A DNA stretch of 64,000 bases, from the NCBI RefSeq assembly GCF_003751445.1, contig NZ_RJUU01000003.1:1302001-1366000 (forward strand), written 5' to 3'. The notes under the pieces were generated by a model that worked only from the letters and a program-made list of their open reading frames with translations, was not told the origin of the DNA and ran no database searches. This document shows, piece by piece, positions 34,197 to 44,279 of the stretch. The stretch comes from Streptomyces sp. 840.1 (GTDB taxonomy: Bacteria > Actinomycetota > Actinomycetes > Streptomycetales > Streptomycetaceae). Positions within the stretch are counted from its first letter, which is position 1. Every line of letters starts with the position of its first letter. The position numbers and the translations under genes are program-made.

Positions 34197-34605
34197 CAGG
34201 CGTCACTCACGCCCTCGACCAAACCGTCCGGATAGACCGATCCCGCTCGCTCTGACCCATGCCAGCACGGGGGCGGAAACGGTCGTTTACCCCCGCCGGG
34301 CCAACGGGCAGAGATGGCGCAACCGGGGCATGTCGGCTTGCCGATCCGATCAGTCCACTCCGCGGTTTCGCCTCCCCGTCGCGCCCTTTCCGCGGTGGAG
34401 TCAGTTCACGCCGGTCAGGCGGCGAGGAGAAGACCAGTTCACCCTTGGAGGTCAACCTATGCAGCACCAAACTGAACTCCCTGCGTGGTTCCTACTCGAC
34501 CGCCTACTCCTCGGAGCGGGGCGCAGCCGAGCGATGTCGGAGCAGGGTGGTTCCGCCGTCGCACCGGGCACCGTCCTGTCGGGGTGTGAGGTGCTCGACA
34601 CCGGC
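34197..34605. other. intergenic with one strong hairpin
   Basis: No gene is convincing. A hairpin at 34268-34295, CGGGGGCGGAAACG-gt-CGTTTACCCCCG with minor mismatch, may terminate or regulate one of the flanking minus-strand genes. Confidence 0.4.
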
Positions 34606-35481
34606 TCACGTCTCGGCCGGCAGATGGATCGAGGCGAGTTTGGCCGGGTCGACGACGATGTGGATGCCGGTGATCCGGCCTTCGGTGACGGTGAAGGCGA
34701 TGAGGGAGAGAGGGGTTCCGTCAGGGCGCCAGGACATGTGGCCGGGGACGCCATTGACCAGCACAGGCCGATTTCGGGCAACCTCGCCAGAGAACATGCG
34801 GGCCCCAGAGGCAACCTTGGTGGCGCCGAGGGTGACGACCACCCCGTCGGAAGTGTCGACGGTCAGCTCCACGTTCGGGTCGAGTACGCGCAAAAGCGCT
34901 TCGAAGTCGCCACTGCTGGCGGCGGCACCGAATGCCTGGACGACCTCTCGGTGCTCGCGGCCGGAGCCCGCCGGCCGGTCCGTGGAGTGGACCTTGCGGC
35001 GGGCACGGCTTGCGACCATCTTGGTGGCAGCGGTGGACTTGCCCAGGATCCGGCCGATCTCCTGGAACGGGACGGCGAACATGTCGTGCAGAACGAACGC
35101 CAGGCGCTCGCTCGGGGTGAGCGAGTCGAGCACGACGAGCAGAGCGAAGCCGACCGAGTCGGCCAGCGCCGCCTGCTCGTCCGGCGCGGGGTCATCGTCG
35201 GGTAGCACCACGAGGTTCGCGAACTCCTGCTCGTAGGCAACTTCGGGGTGGGATCGGCGGGATCTCAGGAGGTCCAGACTGATACGGCCGACCACCGTGG
35301 TCAGCCAGCCCGCCAGGTTGCCGATGGTCGCCGCGTCCTGACGGACGAGGCGCATCCAGGCTTCCTGGACCACGTCCTCCGCGTCGGCGTGCGACCCCAG
35401 CACGCGGTACGCGACGGCGCGCAGCCGATCACGCTGGGCTTCGAACGCCTCGGTCACAAGGCCGGACGGGTGGGCGGTCAC
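34606..35481 (-). CDS. ECF41-type RNA polymerase sigma factor (SigJ-like)
   Basis: A 291-residue sigma factor. Region 2 contains RVLGSHADAEDVVQEAWMRL, region 4 LTPSERLAFVLHDMFAVPFQ and EIGRILGKSTAATKMVASRA. A SnoaL-like C-terminal extension (from about 185; VVQAFGAAASSGDFEALLRV) ends in IHIVVDPAKLASIHL, equivalent to the NPDKL motif that controls ECF41 activity. No anti-sigma gene is needed in this group. The start overlaps the stop of the upstream VOC gene (ATGA), so the two form one operon. Confidence 0.92.
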   Translation of the reverse strand: MTAHPSGLVTEAFEAQRDRLRAVAYRVLGSHADAEDVVQEAWMRLVRQDAATIGNLAGWLTTVVGRISLDLLRSRRSHPEVAYEQEFANLVVLPDDDPAPDEQAALADSVGFALLVVLDSLTPSERLAFVLHDMFAVPFQEIGRILGKSTAATKMVASRARRKVHSTDRPAGSGREHREVVQAFGAAASSGDFEALLRVLDPNVELTVDTSDGVVVTLGATKVASGARMFSGEVARNRPVLVNGVPGHMSWRPDGTPLSLIAFTVTEGRITGIHIVVDPAKLASIHLPAET

Positions 35482-35861
35482 GGCTTCGGCTGCTGCCGGA
35501 GCGAGACCCGGTTGCCGTCCGGGTCCACCGCCTCGATGCGGACCCCGAACGGATAGTCCTCGGGCTCGGACTCTTCGAAGACGACGCCGCGCTGACGCAT
35601 GATCTCAAAATCCCTTCGCAGATCGTCGGACTCGAGGATCAACGGACCGGGCGCGCCCGCTTCCCCCGGCTGCCCCGCAGCCGCCGCATGCGACCACAGG
35701 ATGATCTGCACCGGGCTGTCGGGAACACCGACTGTGAGGAACCGCCGGTCGGGACCCGGGAAGTCGAGCCGCTTCTCCAGGCCCAATCCCTCGCTGTAGA
35801 ACTCCAGTGCGCGGTCCTGATCGGTGACGTAGATCGTCACGTACATGATCTGGTTCAACAT
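35478..35861 (-). CDS. VOC-family (glyoxalase/bleomycin resistance-like) protein
   Basis: A 127-residue protein of two beta-alpha-beta-beta-beta units: MLNQIMYVTIYVTDQDRALE, FYSEGLGLEKRLDFPGPDRR and FGVRIEAVDPDGNRVSLRQQ. The terminal Glu of each repeat is only partly kept, so metal chemistry is uncertain. It is the first gene of a two-gene operon with the ECF41 sigma factor, and ECF41 factors typically sit beside the small enzyme whose expression they drive. It may detoxify a reactive carbonyl. Confidence 0.88.
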   Translation of the reverse strand: MLNQIMYVTIYVTDQDRALEFYSEGLGLEKRLDFPGPDRRFLTVGVPDSPVQIILWSHAAAAGQPGEAGAPGPLILESDDLRRDFEIMRQRGVVFEESEPEDYPFGVRIEAVDPDGNRVSLRQQPKP

Positions 35862-36062
35862 CCAGCTCTCGATTCACTCGTTGATGCGACCGTTCGTATG
35901 CGGTCGCCGCTCTCATGACGAGTGCCGACGGGAGAAGGTAACAAGCCCGATCGCACCTCACCGCTGATGCCTGAGAAGCACGGTGAGGGCTTCGACCAAC
36001 TCTGTCGTCCTCTGGGCCGGCCAAAGTCCACGTGCCGCAGGAGGAGGACATCACAAGCGCAC

Positions 36063-36260
36063 CTACAGGAATTCGCGACGTGCGAAGTCCGCCGCATAGC
36101 CGAGCCGTGTGTTGCCAGCGTCATGGGACCAGGCCACCACGCAGGTGACGGAGATGCCCAGGACGTCGCTCAACACCGACGCCGGGATCTGAGCCGCAAG
36201 GTCCAGCAGGGCCGTGTTGCGGCTGGCACGAGCCGCCGTACCGGGTGGGCCGGCCGCACT
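36063..36260 (-). pseudogene. integrase C-terminal tail, copy 3
   Basis: Minus-strand reading RNTALLDLAAQIPASVLSDV, LGISVTCVVAWSHDAGNTRL, GYAADFARR matches the end of the tyrosine-recombinase-like integrases whose tails also occur near 30.4 and 32.8 kb. No catalytic residues remain. Confidence 0.6.
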
Positions 36261-36364
36261 GTCCGCGCCCTCCCCGCGACTTCTTACCGCCCGCCCCGCG
36301 CCGCTGGCTGCCCTACGCTCCGCGGCAGCGCACCGCTGACCGCTCACAGAAAGGATTCGCCTCT

Positions 36365-36569
36365 GTCAGACCACTTCCGCTCCGGCGCCCATCCCGACCA
36401 CGGCTTCGTGGCCGCCGCCACCGCGAACATCCCCGCGCACCTCGCCGACTGGTTCCTGGTCGTCAACTCGCAGGCGTACGGCCCCGATGTAGTGGAGCTG
36501 GTGGGCGATGTGACCAGGGCTGTCCAGGCGCCGGCACCCGCGCCGCGCACCTCGCACCGCGCGGGCTGA
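36365..36569 (+). other. open fragment of unknown origin
   Basis: Plus-strand frame LSDHFRSGAHPDHGFVAAAT, ANIPAHLADWFLVVNSQAYG, PDVVELVGDVTRAVQ ends at a stop just before the MurJ gene end. It looks protein-coding but has no proper start codon or recognised family. Confidence 0.25.
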
Positions 36570-36583
36570 GCCGCTGAGGGGGC

Positions 36584-38344
36584 TCAGCCCCGCCGCAGCC
36601 GGCTCCGTACGGCCGCCAGCGCGGTGCTGACCTCGGTCAGCCGCAGCGGCCGGGCCAGCAGCGCGACGACCAGGAGGAGGACCGCCGTCCCGGTGCCCGC
36701 CGCGCCGAAGTCCGCGAGCCCGGACCCCGCCGTGTCCACGGCACGGGCCGCCGCGTACGCCAGCAGCCCCGCCGGCACGCAGGCCGCCACCAGCCTCGCG
36801 TGCGCCCGCACTCCGGGTGAGCGCGGCAGCGACGGCCGCCGCGCGCCGCTTCCGGAGAGCCTGCGGTGCAGCACGTACGCGGTGACGGCGAATCCGGCGA
36901 ACAGCGCGACGGAGTACGCCCCGGCCATCCCGGTGACCGCCCAGCGCGCGGGCAGCAGCAGATAGGCGGCGACCGCGAGGCCGGCGTTGAGCGCCGCGAT
37001 GACCAGGTTCAGGAGGAACGGGGTACGGGTGTCGCTCATCGCGTAGAACCCGCGGGAGAGCACGTACTGCCCGGAGTAGGCGATGAGCCCCGGCGCGAAG
37101 GCCGCCATCATGCCCGCCATCACGGTGATGTCGGCCGGGCCCGTCTGTCCGTAGCCGAACACCGCCCCCATCACCCACGGCGCGAGCGCGAGCAGCGCGG
37201 CGGCGGCCGGGACCACCACCGCGGCCGAGGTCCGCAGCGCGTACGAGACGTCCCGCCGCACCCCGGCCAGGTCGCCCCCGGCCGCCGCCCGGCTCATCCG
37301 GGGCATCAGGGCCGTGACGAGACTGACGGTCACGATGCCCTGCGGCACCACCCACAGCTGGAAGGCGTAGCTGTACGCGGTGTAGCCCGCGCCGCCCGCC
37401 ACGTGCTGGTCCACGGCGTGCTGGCCGCTCGCGGTGGAGAGCCGGGTCACCACCCAGTAGGCGGCCTGGTTGGTCAGCACGAGCATGACGAGCCAGCCGG
37501 CCGCGCGCAGCGGCCGGGTGAGACCGCTGCCGCGCCAGTCGAACCTCGGCCGCCAGCGGAACTTCGCGGCGCGCAGGGCGGGTACGAGCGCCAGGGTCTG
37601 CGCGGCGATCCCGGCCGTGGTCCCCCAGCCGAGCAACCGGGCCTGCGTGGAGGTGAGGCTGCCGTCCGAGTCCGCCGCGGTCCAGAGGTAGAGCCCGAAC
37701 ACGGCGATGATCACGACGTTGTTGAGGACCGGGGTCCACATCATCGCCCCGAACCTGTTGCGGGCGTTGAGGACTTGACCCAGGAGGGTGAAGAGTCCGT
37801 AGAAGAGGATCTGGGGCAGGCAGTAGCGGGCCAGGGCGATGGTGAGTTCGGCCTGGTCACCGTCGTAGGTGGGCGCGTACAGGGAGATGATCAGCGGCGC
37901 GGCGACGACGGCGAGTGCGGTGAGGGCGAGGAGCCCGGCCGTGCAGAGGGTGAGGAGCCGGTCGGTGTAGGCGGCCCCGCCGTCGGTGTGTTCCTTGGCG
38001 ACTCGGACGAGTTCGGGGACGAACACGGCGTTGAGGGCGCCGCCGATCAGCAGCATGTACAGGATGTTGGGCAGGGTGTTGGCGACCGTGTAGCCGTCGG
38101 CCCGCAGTCCGGTGCCGAGCGCGGCGACGACGACCGCCGAGCGTATGAACCCCGTGGCCCGCGAGACGACGGACCCGGCGGCCATGACGGCGCCGCTGCG
38201 CAGCACCGAACGGGAGGCCGGCTGCTCGTGCTCCTGGGTGGCGGCACGGGTGGTCGCGTCCGAGGCCGTCACCGGCGCGCCGGGCGGGCCCGGGACGTCC
38301 GGGGCCGGGTGTTGCCGAATGCTGCGCGCACCGATGTCTCCCAC
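36584..38344 (-). CDS. murJ: MurJ/MviN-family lipid II flippase paralogue
   Basis: A 586-residue polytopic protein of the MOP exporter superfamily. About 14 membrane helices begin at residue 50 (SVLRSGAVMAAGSVVSRATG) after a polar N-terminal extension. The family motif region RADGYTVANTLPNILYMLLI and the later PQILFYGLFTLLGQVLNARN are present. It moves lipid-linked peptidoglycan precursors or related polyprenyl-linked substrates. The GTG at 38344 follows GGAGA closely. Streptomyces carry more than one MviN protein, so this may be the second paralogue. Confidence 0.85.
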   Translation of the reverse strand: MGDIGARSIRQHPAPDVPGPPGAPVTASDATTRAATQEHEQPASRSVLRSGAVMAAGSVVSRATGFIRSAVVVAALGTGLRADGYTVANTLPNILYMLLIGGALNAVFVPELVRVAKEHTDGGAAYTDRLLTLCTAGLLALTALAVVAAPLIISLYAPTYDGDQAELTIALARYCLPQILFYGLFTLLGQVLNARNRFGAMMWTPVLNNVVIIAVFGLYLWTAADSDGSLTSTQARLLGWGTTAGIAAQTLALVPALRAAKFRWRPRFDWRGSGLTRPLRAAGWLVMLVLTNQAAYWVVTRLSTASGQHAVDQHVAGGAGYTAYSYAFQLWVVPQGIVTVSLVTALMPRMSRAAAGGDLAGVRRDVSYALRTSAAVVVPAAAALLALAPWVMGAVFGYGQTGPADITVMAGMMAAFAPGLIAYSGQYVLSRGFYAMSDTRTPFLLNLVIAALNAGLAVAAYLLLPARWAVTGMAGAYSVALFAGFAVTAYVLHRRLSGSGARRPSLPRSPGVRAHARLVAACVPAGLLAYAAARAVDTAGSGLADFGAAGTGTAVLLLVVALLARPLRLTEVSTALAAVRSRLRRG

Positions 38345-38735
38345 TCTCCGAGGCTCTCCACGACCTCTCCTCGGTGGCCGCCTGCGGGGCGAGGAGGGTG
38401 GTCGTCGGGACCGAAGGGGGGAGACTACCGGACGCGGGGAGCCCGGATCGGCTCCGGTGCGCTCGCTCGGGCTCGATCGGTCCGCGGTCCCGGCGGGGTG
38501 CCACGGGCGGACGCCGGGCCGGCCGTTCCCCGTGGGCCCGGAGTGGTTCTCCGGCTCCCACGGCGACCCGGCCGGTCACCGACGCGCCCCGATGGCCGAC
38601 ACCGTCGGCCCGTTGCGCACCGAGCACAGCCCGGCCGGCTCACAGCTGACCTTCCCCTCGCAGGCGCGGACCGTCGTGCGGTCCGTGCCGTGGCGCGAGA
38701 AGTGATCACCGGCTGCTGCCGGGCGGGCACCGCTC
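38345..38735. other. intergenic, no gene seen
   Basis: About 390 bases between the murJ start and the end of the glutamate transporter operon. Frames here are shadows with biased composition. Confidence 0.4.
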
Positions 38736-38763
38736 CCGGGTACCACCGCGAGGTGGTACCCGG
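38736..38763 (-). terminator. terminator of the glutamate transporter operon
   Basis: CCGGGTACCACC-gcga-GGTGGTACCCGG, a perfect 12-bp stem directly after the last stop codon of the operon. Confidence 0.85.
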
Positions 38764-39636
38764 CTACTGCGCTCCCGGCGGGAGCGTTCCTGGGCCGGCC
38801 GGTGCGACGTCCACCGCCTCCGTCTTCGGATTGCGCCGCTGTCGCTTGGCCACCCAGGTCGCGAACCAGGAGAGCAGCATGCACATCCCGATGTAGATCG
38901 GCGAGATCACCATCACCACGGGGATGAAGGGAAGATCGTAGTCGAGGTTGGAGGCGATGAGCTTCCCGGCGTGGAGGAATTCCTCGTAAGTGATCAGATA
39001 GCCCAGCGAGGTGTCCTTCAGTGCCACCACCAGCTGGCTGATGATGGTGGGCAGCATCGCGCGGATCGCCTGTGGGCCCAGGACGAAGGTGGTGACCTGC
39101 GTCTTGCGCATGCCCAGGGCGAACGCCGCCTCGTGCTGGCCGCGTTCCACCGAGTTGATGCCGGTGCGGAACACCTCGGCGAGCACCGAGCCGTTGTAGA
39201 GGGTCAGTCCGGCGACGAGCGCAGGCAGCGGCTGTACCTTCAGGGCGACGAAGACGAAGAAGATCATCACCAGCACGGGCATGGCGCGGAAGAACTCGAC
39301 GAGGACCGTGGCCACCCACCGCACCGGCCGGTGGTCGGAGAGCCGCCCGACGGCCAGGACGGCCCCGAGGGCCAGGGAGAGCACCGCGGCGTACGCGAAC
39401 GCCTTGAGGGTGTTGCCGAGGCCGCGCAGCAGCAGTTCCTGGATGCCCTTGTACTCGAAGGGTGTCCATTTGGCGCTGGTGAACTGGTCGGTGTCGAAGA
39501 GCAGGTAGATGACCCAGCCGACGAGGGCGAGGATCAGGACGGTCGAGACGACTCCGTAGACGAGGTGCCGTTTTCGGGTCAGTGGTCCGGGGATGTCGTA
39601 GAGGGCGGTGGCGGAGGGTGCGGAGTGGGTGGTCAT
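38764..39636 (-). CDS. gluD: glutamate/polar amino acid ABC transporter permease
   Basis: A 290-residue inner-membrane permease of the HisMQ type: about five helices and the EAA loop EAAFALGMRKTQVTTFVLGP that contacts the ATPase. The N-terminal helix (YGVVSTVLILALVGWVIYLL) and long charged ends match GluD of Corynebacterium/Streptomyces. It is the last gene of gluABCD, with a 4-base overlap with gluC. A strong terminator follows. Confidence 0.9.
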   Translation of the reverse strand: MTTHSAPSATALYDIPGPLTRKRHLVYGVVSTVLILALVGWVIYLLFDTDQFTSAKWTPFEYKGIQELLLRGLGNTLKAFAYAAVLSLALGAVLAVGRLSDHRPVRWVATVLVEFFRAMPVLVMIFFVFVALKVQPLPALVAGLTLYNGSVLAEVFRTGINSVERGQHEAAFALGMRKTQVTTFVLGPQAIRAMLPTIISQLVVALKDTSLGYLITYEEFLHAGKLIASNLDYDLPFIPVVMVISPIYIGMCMLLSWFATWVAKRQRRNPKTEAVDVAPAGPGTLPPGAQ

Positions 39637-40277
39637 CGGTCGACCCCCCAGCGCTTCTCCATCACGTTGAAGACCGCGCTGATGGACAGCGTGATGATCA
39701 GGTAGCCGACGGCGATCCAGACGAAGGTCCAGATGATGCTGTATCCCAGCTCGTTGAGGGTCTTGTAGGTGCCGAGCAGTTCGGTGACGCTGAACGCCCC
39801 GGCGATCGCGGAGTTCTTGGCCAGTGCGATGAGCGTCGAGCCGATCGGAGGGATCACCGACCGGAAGGCCTGCGGGAGCACCACGTTGCCGAGCGTCTGC
39901 CCGAACGTCATCCCGAGGCTGCGGGCGGCCTCGCCCTGGCCGGTGGGCACGGTGTTGATGCCGGAGCGCAGTACCTCGCAGATGAAGGCGGAGGTGTAGC
40001 AGCCGAGTGCGATGACCGCGAAGACCTTGAACGGCAGTACGAGGCCGAAGCGCGGCAGGCCGAGCAGTACGGCGAAGAAGAGCAGGGTCAGCGGGGTGTT
40101 TCGCAGCACGGTGACCCAGACCGTGCCCAGTACCCGGAACGAGCCGACGGGCGCCACCCGGCAGGAGGCCATCACGAAGCCGAGGACCATCGCCAGGACC
40201 GAGGCGTAGACGGTGAGTTCGAGGGTTCCGAGGAAGCCCTTGCCGTAGAGCGAGAAGTTCTCGGTGAGTACGTCCAT
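39633..40277 (-). CDS. gluC: glutamate/polar amino acid ABC transporter permease
   Basis: A 214-residue HisMQ-type permease with the EAA motif [20 protein letters not shown] and about five helices. It forms the heteromeric channel with GluD. It lies between the binding protein and GluD and overlaps the latter by four bases. The start [20 protein letters not shown] matches family length. Confidence 0.9.
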   Translation of the reverse strand: MDVLTENFSLYGKGFLGTLELTVYASVLAMVLGFVMASCRVAPVGSFRVLGTVWVTVLRNTPLTLLFFAVLLGLPRFGLVLPFKVFAVIALGCYTSAFICEVLRSGINTVPTGQGEAARSLGMTFGQTLGNVVLPQAFRSVIPPIGSTLIALAKNSAIAGAFSVTELLGTYKTLNELGYSIIWTFVWIAVGYLIITLSISAVFNVMEKRWGVDR

Positions 40278-40293
40278 GGTTCTGGTCGTCCTC

Positions 40294-41205
40294 TCAGGTC
40301 GCCGGGTAGCGGTCGATGGGCGGCGGCTTCGGCGCGGGCGCCCCGGAGAGACCGAGCGTGGCCTCGTAGGCCTTCTTCCAGTTGCCGTTCTTCTCGTTGG
40401 TCTCCAGCGCGTCGTTGAGTGCGGCCCGCAGGGCGTTGTCGCCGCGCGGGACGCCGATGCCGTACGGCTCCTCGGAGAACGGTTTGCCGACGACCTTCAT
40501 CTCGTCGGGCGCCTTGGCGGCGAAGCCCAGCAGGATCGCGTCGTCGGTGGTGACGACGTCGACCTGGTAGGTCAGCAGGTTGTCGACGCAGATGGAGTAG
40601 GTGTCGTAGGAGACGAGATCGGCCTTGGGGTAGTCGGCGGCGATCCGCTGGTACGGGGTCGAGCCCGCAGCCGAGCAGACCGTCTTGCCGGCCAGGTCCT
40701 GCGGGCCGTGGATGTCGTTCTCGTCGGTGCGGACCAGCAGCCCCTGCCCGGCCATGTAGTAGGGCCCGGCGAACCCGACGAGCTTCTTGCGCATGTCGTT
40801 GATCGTGTAGGTGCCGACGTAGTAGTCGATCTGGCCGTTCTGCAGCGCCGTCTCGCGGTTGGCGGAGGCGATCGTCTTGAACCGGATCGTCTTCGGGTCG
40901 AAGCCGAGCGAGGCCGACATCATCCGGGCGATCTCGATGTCGAAGCCGGAGTAGACCCCGGTGGCGGGGTCCTTCTCGCCCAGGTAGGGCTGGTCCTCCT
41001 TGGCGCCCACCCGCAGGTATCCGCGCTTCTTCGCCTTGGTCCAGGTGCTGGAGTCCGGCAGCCGGAAGCCGGTGTCGACGCGGTACACGGGCAGCGCCTC
41101 GGCCTTCGGCCCCTTCACCGGGGGGCTGCCGTCCTTGCCGCAGCCGGCGGCGAGGACGGCCAGCAGGAGGGCGGCACAGGCGGCCAGTACTTTTCTCGTA
41201 CGCAA
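40294..41205 (-). CDS. gluB: glutamate ABC transporter substrate-binding lipoprotein
   Basis: A 303-residue SBP_bac_3 protein. The lipoprotein signal ends in LAAGC with lipidated C22. The binding domain includes [20 protein letters not shown] and the ligand arginine region. The start is TTG at 41205 after GGGAGG, with no better ATG. Expressed from the gluABCD operon, it delivers glutamate or a related acidic amino acid to GluCD. Confidence 0.92.
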   Translation of the reverse strand: MRTRKVLAACAALLLAVLAAGCGKDGSPPVKGPKAEALPVYRVDTGFRLPDSSTWTKAKKRGYLRVGAKEDQPYLGEKDPATGVYSGFDIEIARMMSASLGFDPKTIRFKTIASANRETALQNGQIDYYVGTYTINDMRKKLVGFAGPYYMAGQGLLVRTDENDIHGPQDLAGKTVCSAAGSTPYQRIAADYPKADLVSYDTYSICVDNLLTYQVDVVTTDDAILLGFAAKAPDEMKVVGKPFSEEPYGIGVPRGDNALRAALNDALETNEKNGNWKKAYEATLGLSGAPAPKPPPIDRYPAT

Positions 41206-41219
41206 CGCGGGACCTCCCG

Positions 41220-41963
<744 letters not shown>

Positions 41964-42121
41964 ACGCTGCCCTACCCACTTGTCGCTTGGTCCAGGTCAG
42001 CGCAAACTATCCATCCCGGCAAGGGACTTCACACCCGACACGCGTAAATGGGGCATAAGGCTTTTTATCGCGCCGGACCGCGAAGTGGCCCGGCGACCCC
42101 CCGGTCCGGGCGGCCGCCGCC

Positions 42122-42562
42122 TCAGCCCTCGGCCGACTCCGAGTAGAGCTGGGACAGCTCGGGACTGCCGGACATCGCCCAGCCGAGACCGGCCTCGACC
42201 ACATCGATCTCACGGCCGGACGCGAGCCGCACCACGGGCTGACCGCTCGGCCAGATGTGCCAGTGCGCGCCGGGAACGTTGCGGACCAGCACGGTGCCCA
42301 GGTAGAGGCCCGCGTCGTTGCCCAGCCAGGGCAGCTCCTCCGGATCGTCGCGCCAGCGCGGCGGAAGCTGGTCCAGCGCTGCCAACGAGGCAGGGCTGTC
42401 GTCCAGTTCGAGCCCGCGCTCCCCCGCCCGGACACGGAGGAGGTCACATTCGGCGAGCATCTGGGCCACGCCTTCCGGATCGGCGTCGACGGCGGCGGCG
42501 AGCCCCGCCTCCGGCCTACCGTCGTGACGCTTCCGCCAGTTGTCCAAGAAAGGGATGTTCAT
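42122..42562 (-). CDS. DUF6278-type protein
   Basis: A 146-residue soluble protein: MNIPFLDNWRKRHDGRPEAG, WRDDPEELPWLGNDAGLYLG and GAHWHIWPSGQPVVRLASGR, the pattern of actinobacterial DUF6278. No catalytic motif. A frame extending far upstream is rejected because it lacks coding character. Function unknown. Confidence 0.8.
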   Translation of the reverse strand: MNIPFLDNWRKRHDGRPEAGLAAAVDADPEGVAQMLAECDLLRVRAGERGLELDDSPASLAALDQLPPRWRDDPEELPWLGNDAGLYLGTVLVRNVPGAHWHIWPSGQPVVRLASGREIDVVEAGLGWAMSGSPELSQLYSESAEG

Positions 42563-42766
42563 ACCGCTCAGGGTCGCATCCCGGCACTCATCCGCACTAC
42601 AGGACGCGCGGCCTGCCGTTCGAGCGCTGAACACCTGAAGTACGCCGCGAATTCGCCCGGCACACCCCGTCACTCCAGCGGACGCGGGTGGCTGCCGCTG
42701 CCCGTCCGCCCATTGAACCGGTAATGCGGTGGTGGCCGCCCGGCACCCGCTGATACCTTCGCCGTC

Positions 42767-42826
42767 ATGCGCAGCCCCGAGTCCGACAGAACCTAGCCAC
42801 CGGTCCCCGGTGGCTTCCGGACCGGC
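42767..42826 (+). promoter_or_regulatory. possible attenuator: leader peptide and alternative hairpins
   Basis: A nine-residue frame MRSPESDRT ends in TAG at 42796. It is followed immediately by CCACCGG-tcc-CCGGTGG. An overlapping stem CCGGTCC..GGACCGG uses half of the first, so the two structures exclude each other. A -10-like TGATAC lies about ten bases before the ATG. The arrangement resembles ribosome-mediated attenuators before actinomycete resistance genes, but nearly 240 bases still separate it from the exporter start. Confidence 0.4.
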
Positions 42827-43064
42827 CGGACCCCGTCCGCCCGGTCGCCCACGGCTGCCGCCCCGGACCCATGCGGTTGCGGGTTGCCTTCTCGGTATAC
42901 GCGCCGGGGTGAGGATCCCCCGGCGGTCCCGGCTCCACCGGTGCGCCGTCTCTCGCGGCCACCTTGGCGCCGGCCGTTCCGCCGCGTTGCCGCTCGCCGA
43001 TGCGAGCGGGTGCGGCCCGCTTCCCCGACCGGTTCTGTCCATCAGCCGTCCATGGGGTTCCTTC
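42827..43064. other. long leader region of the MFS gene
   Basis: GC-rich, no gene. Together with 42563-42766 it separates the DUF6278 and MFS starts and should hold both promoters. Confidence 0.4.
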
Positions 43065-44279
43065 ATGCCATTTTCCGTATACGCGCTCGGGCTCGCCGTC
43101 TTCGCCCAGGGCACCTCCGAGTTCATGCTGTCCGGCCTGCTCTCGGGCATCTCCGCCGACCTGCACGTCTCCATCCCCGCCGCAGGGCTGCTGACCTCGG
43201 CGTTCGCCCTCGGACTCGTTATCGGCTCGCCGCTGATGGCGCTGCTGGGACGCAACTGGCCCCGGCGGCGTGCCCTGTTGTTCTTCCTCTGCGTCTTCGC
43301 GGCCGTCCATGTCATCGGCGCGGTCACCTCCAGCTACGGCCTGCTGCTCGCGACGCGCGTCGTCGGCGCGCTGGCGAACGCCGGCTTCTGGGCGGTCGCC
43401 CTGGTGACCGCGGTCGCCCTGGCCGGGCCCGGGGCGCGGGCCCGCGCCACCTCCGTGGTGGTCGGGGGCGTCACCGTCGCCTGCGTGGCGGGGGTACCCG
43501 CCGGGGCGTTGCTGGGCGGGCAGTGGGGGTGGCGGGCGGCGTTCTGGGCCGTGGCCCTCGTGTCGCTGCCGGCCATCGCCGTGATCGCGGCGGCGATTCC
43601 GGCGGGGCGGCCGCCGTCCGCCCTGCCGAGCGCCCGCTCCGAACTGCGCAGCCTGGCGGGGCGCGGGCTGCGGCTCACGCTGCTGACGAGCGCCCTGGTC
43701 CAGGGTGCGACCTTCTGCGCGTTCTCGTATCTGGAACCGCTCGCCACCCACGTCACCGGGTTCGGCTCCGCATGGGTGCCGGTACTGCTCGCCCTGTTCG
43801 GGACCGGCTCGTTCATCGGGGTCACCGTCTGCGGCCGGGTCATCGACTCCCGGCCGGCCGCGCTGACCGCCGCCGGGCTGGTGTCGCTCACCCTGGGCTG
43901 GGTCCTGCTCGCGTGCACGGCGGGGAGCCCTGTCGCGGTGACCGCGCTCGTTACGGTCCAGGGGATGCTGGCGTTCGGCACCGGCACCGCGCTGATCTCG
44001 CACGTGTTCCGGCTGGCGGACGGGGCGCCGAGTCTGGCGGGCTCGTTCGCCACCGCGGCCTTCAACGTGGGCGGCGCGCTCGGGCCCTGGCTCGGCGGGC
44101 TCGCGATCGGTGCGGGGTACGGGTTCCGGGCACCGCTGTGGGTGAGTGCGCTGCTGATGCTCCTGGCGCTCGGTGCCGCCGTGGCCGCGCATGCCTGCCG
44201 CCCGGCACCGTCCTCGTCACCGGCACTAGGATCCGACGCACACGCACAGACGCACGAGCAGGGGAGTTCGAGTGGCTGA
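43065..44279 (+). CDS. Cmx/CmrA-like chloramphenicol-type MFS exporter
   Basis: A 404-residue drug:proton antiporter with about 12 helices. The start MPFSVYALGLAVFAQGTSEF followed by MLSGLLSGISADLHVSIPAA is characteristic of Streptomyces chloramphenicol exporters. Motif A-like GRNWPRRRAL and motif C-like GGQWGWRAAFWAVAL are present. ATG 43065 is chosen by family alignment; GGGG is about nine bases upstream. The glutaredoxin-like gene overlaps its end. Substrate specificity is inferred. Confidence 0.83.
   Translation: MPFSVYALGLAVFAQGTSEFMLSGLLSGISADLHVSIPAAGLLTSAFALGLVIGSPLMALLGRNWPRRRALLFFLCVFAAVHVIGAVTSSYGLLLATRVVGALANAGFWAVALVTAVALAGPGARARATSVVVGGVTVACVAGVPAGALLGGQWGWRAAFWAVALVSLPAIAVIAAAIPAGRPPSALPSARSELRSLAGRGLRLTLLTSALVQGATFCAFSYLEPLATHVTGFGSAWVPVLLALFGTGSFIGVTVCGRVIDSRPAALTAAGLVSLTLGWVLLACTAGSPVAVTALVTVQGMLAFGTGTALISHVFRLADGAPSLAGSFATAAFNVGGALGPWLGGLAIGAGYGFRAPLWVSALLMLLALGAAVAAHACRPAPSSSPALGSDAHAQTHEQGSSSG

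Noticed and set aside
34459..34605. Plus-strand start MQHQTELPAWFLLDRLLLGA preceded by TTGGAGG
   Set aside because: The frame runs on into antisense of the ECF41 gene with shadow composition; the good ribosome-binding site alone is not enough.
36866..38896. 676-codon plus-strand frame opposite the MurJ gene
   Set aside because: Low-complexity Gly/Arg/Glu product; the minus strand encodes a clear polytopic flippase.
42729..43064. N-terminal extension of the MFS exporter by about 112 residues
   Set aside because: The extension is Pro/Arg-rich with no membrane helix, and the family start MPFxVYALGLAVFAQG is at 43065.
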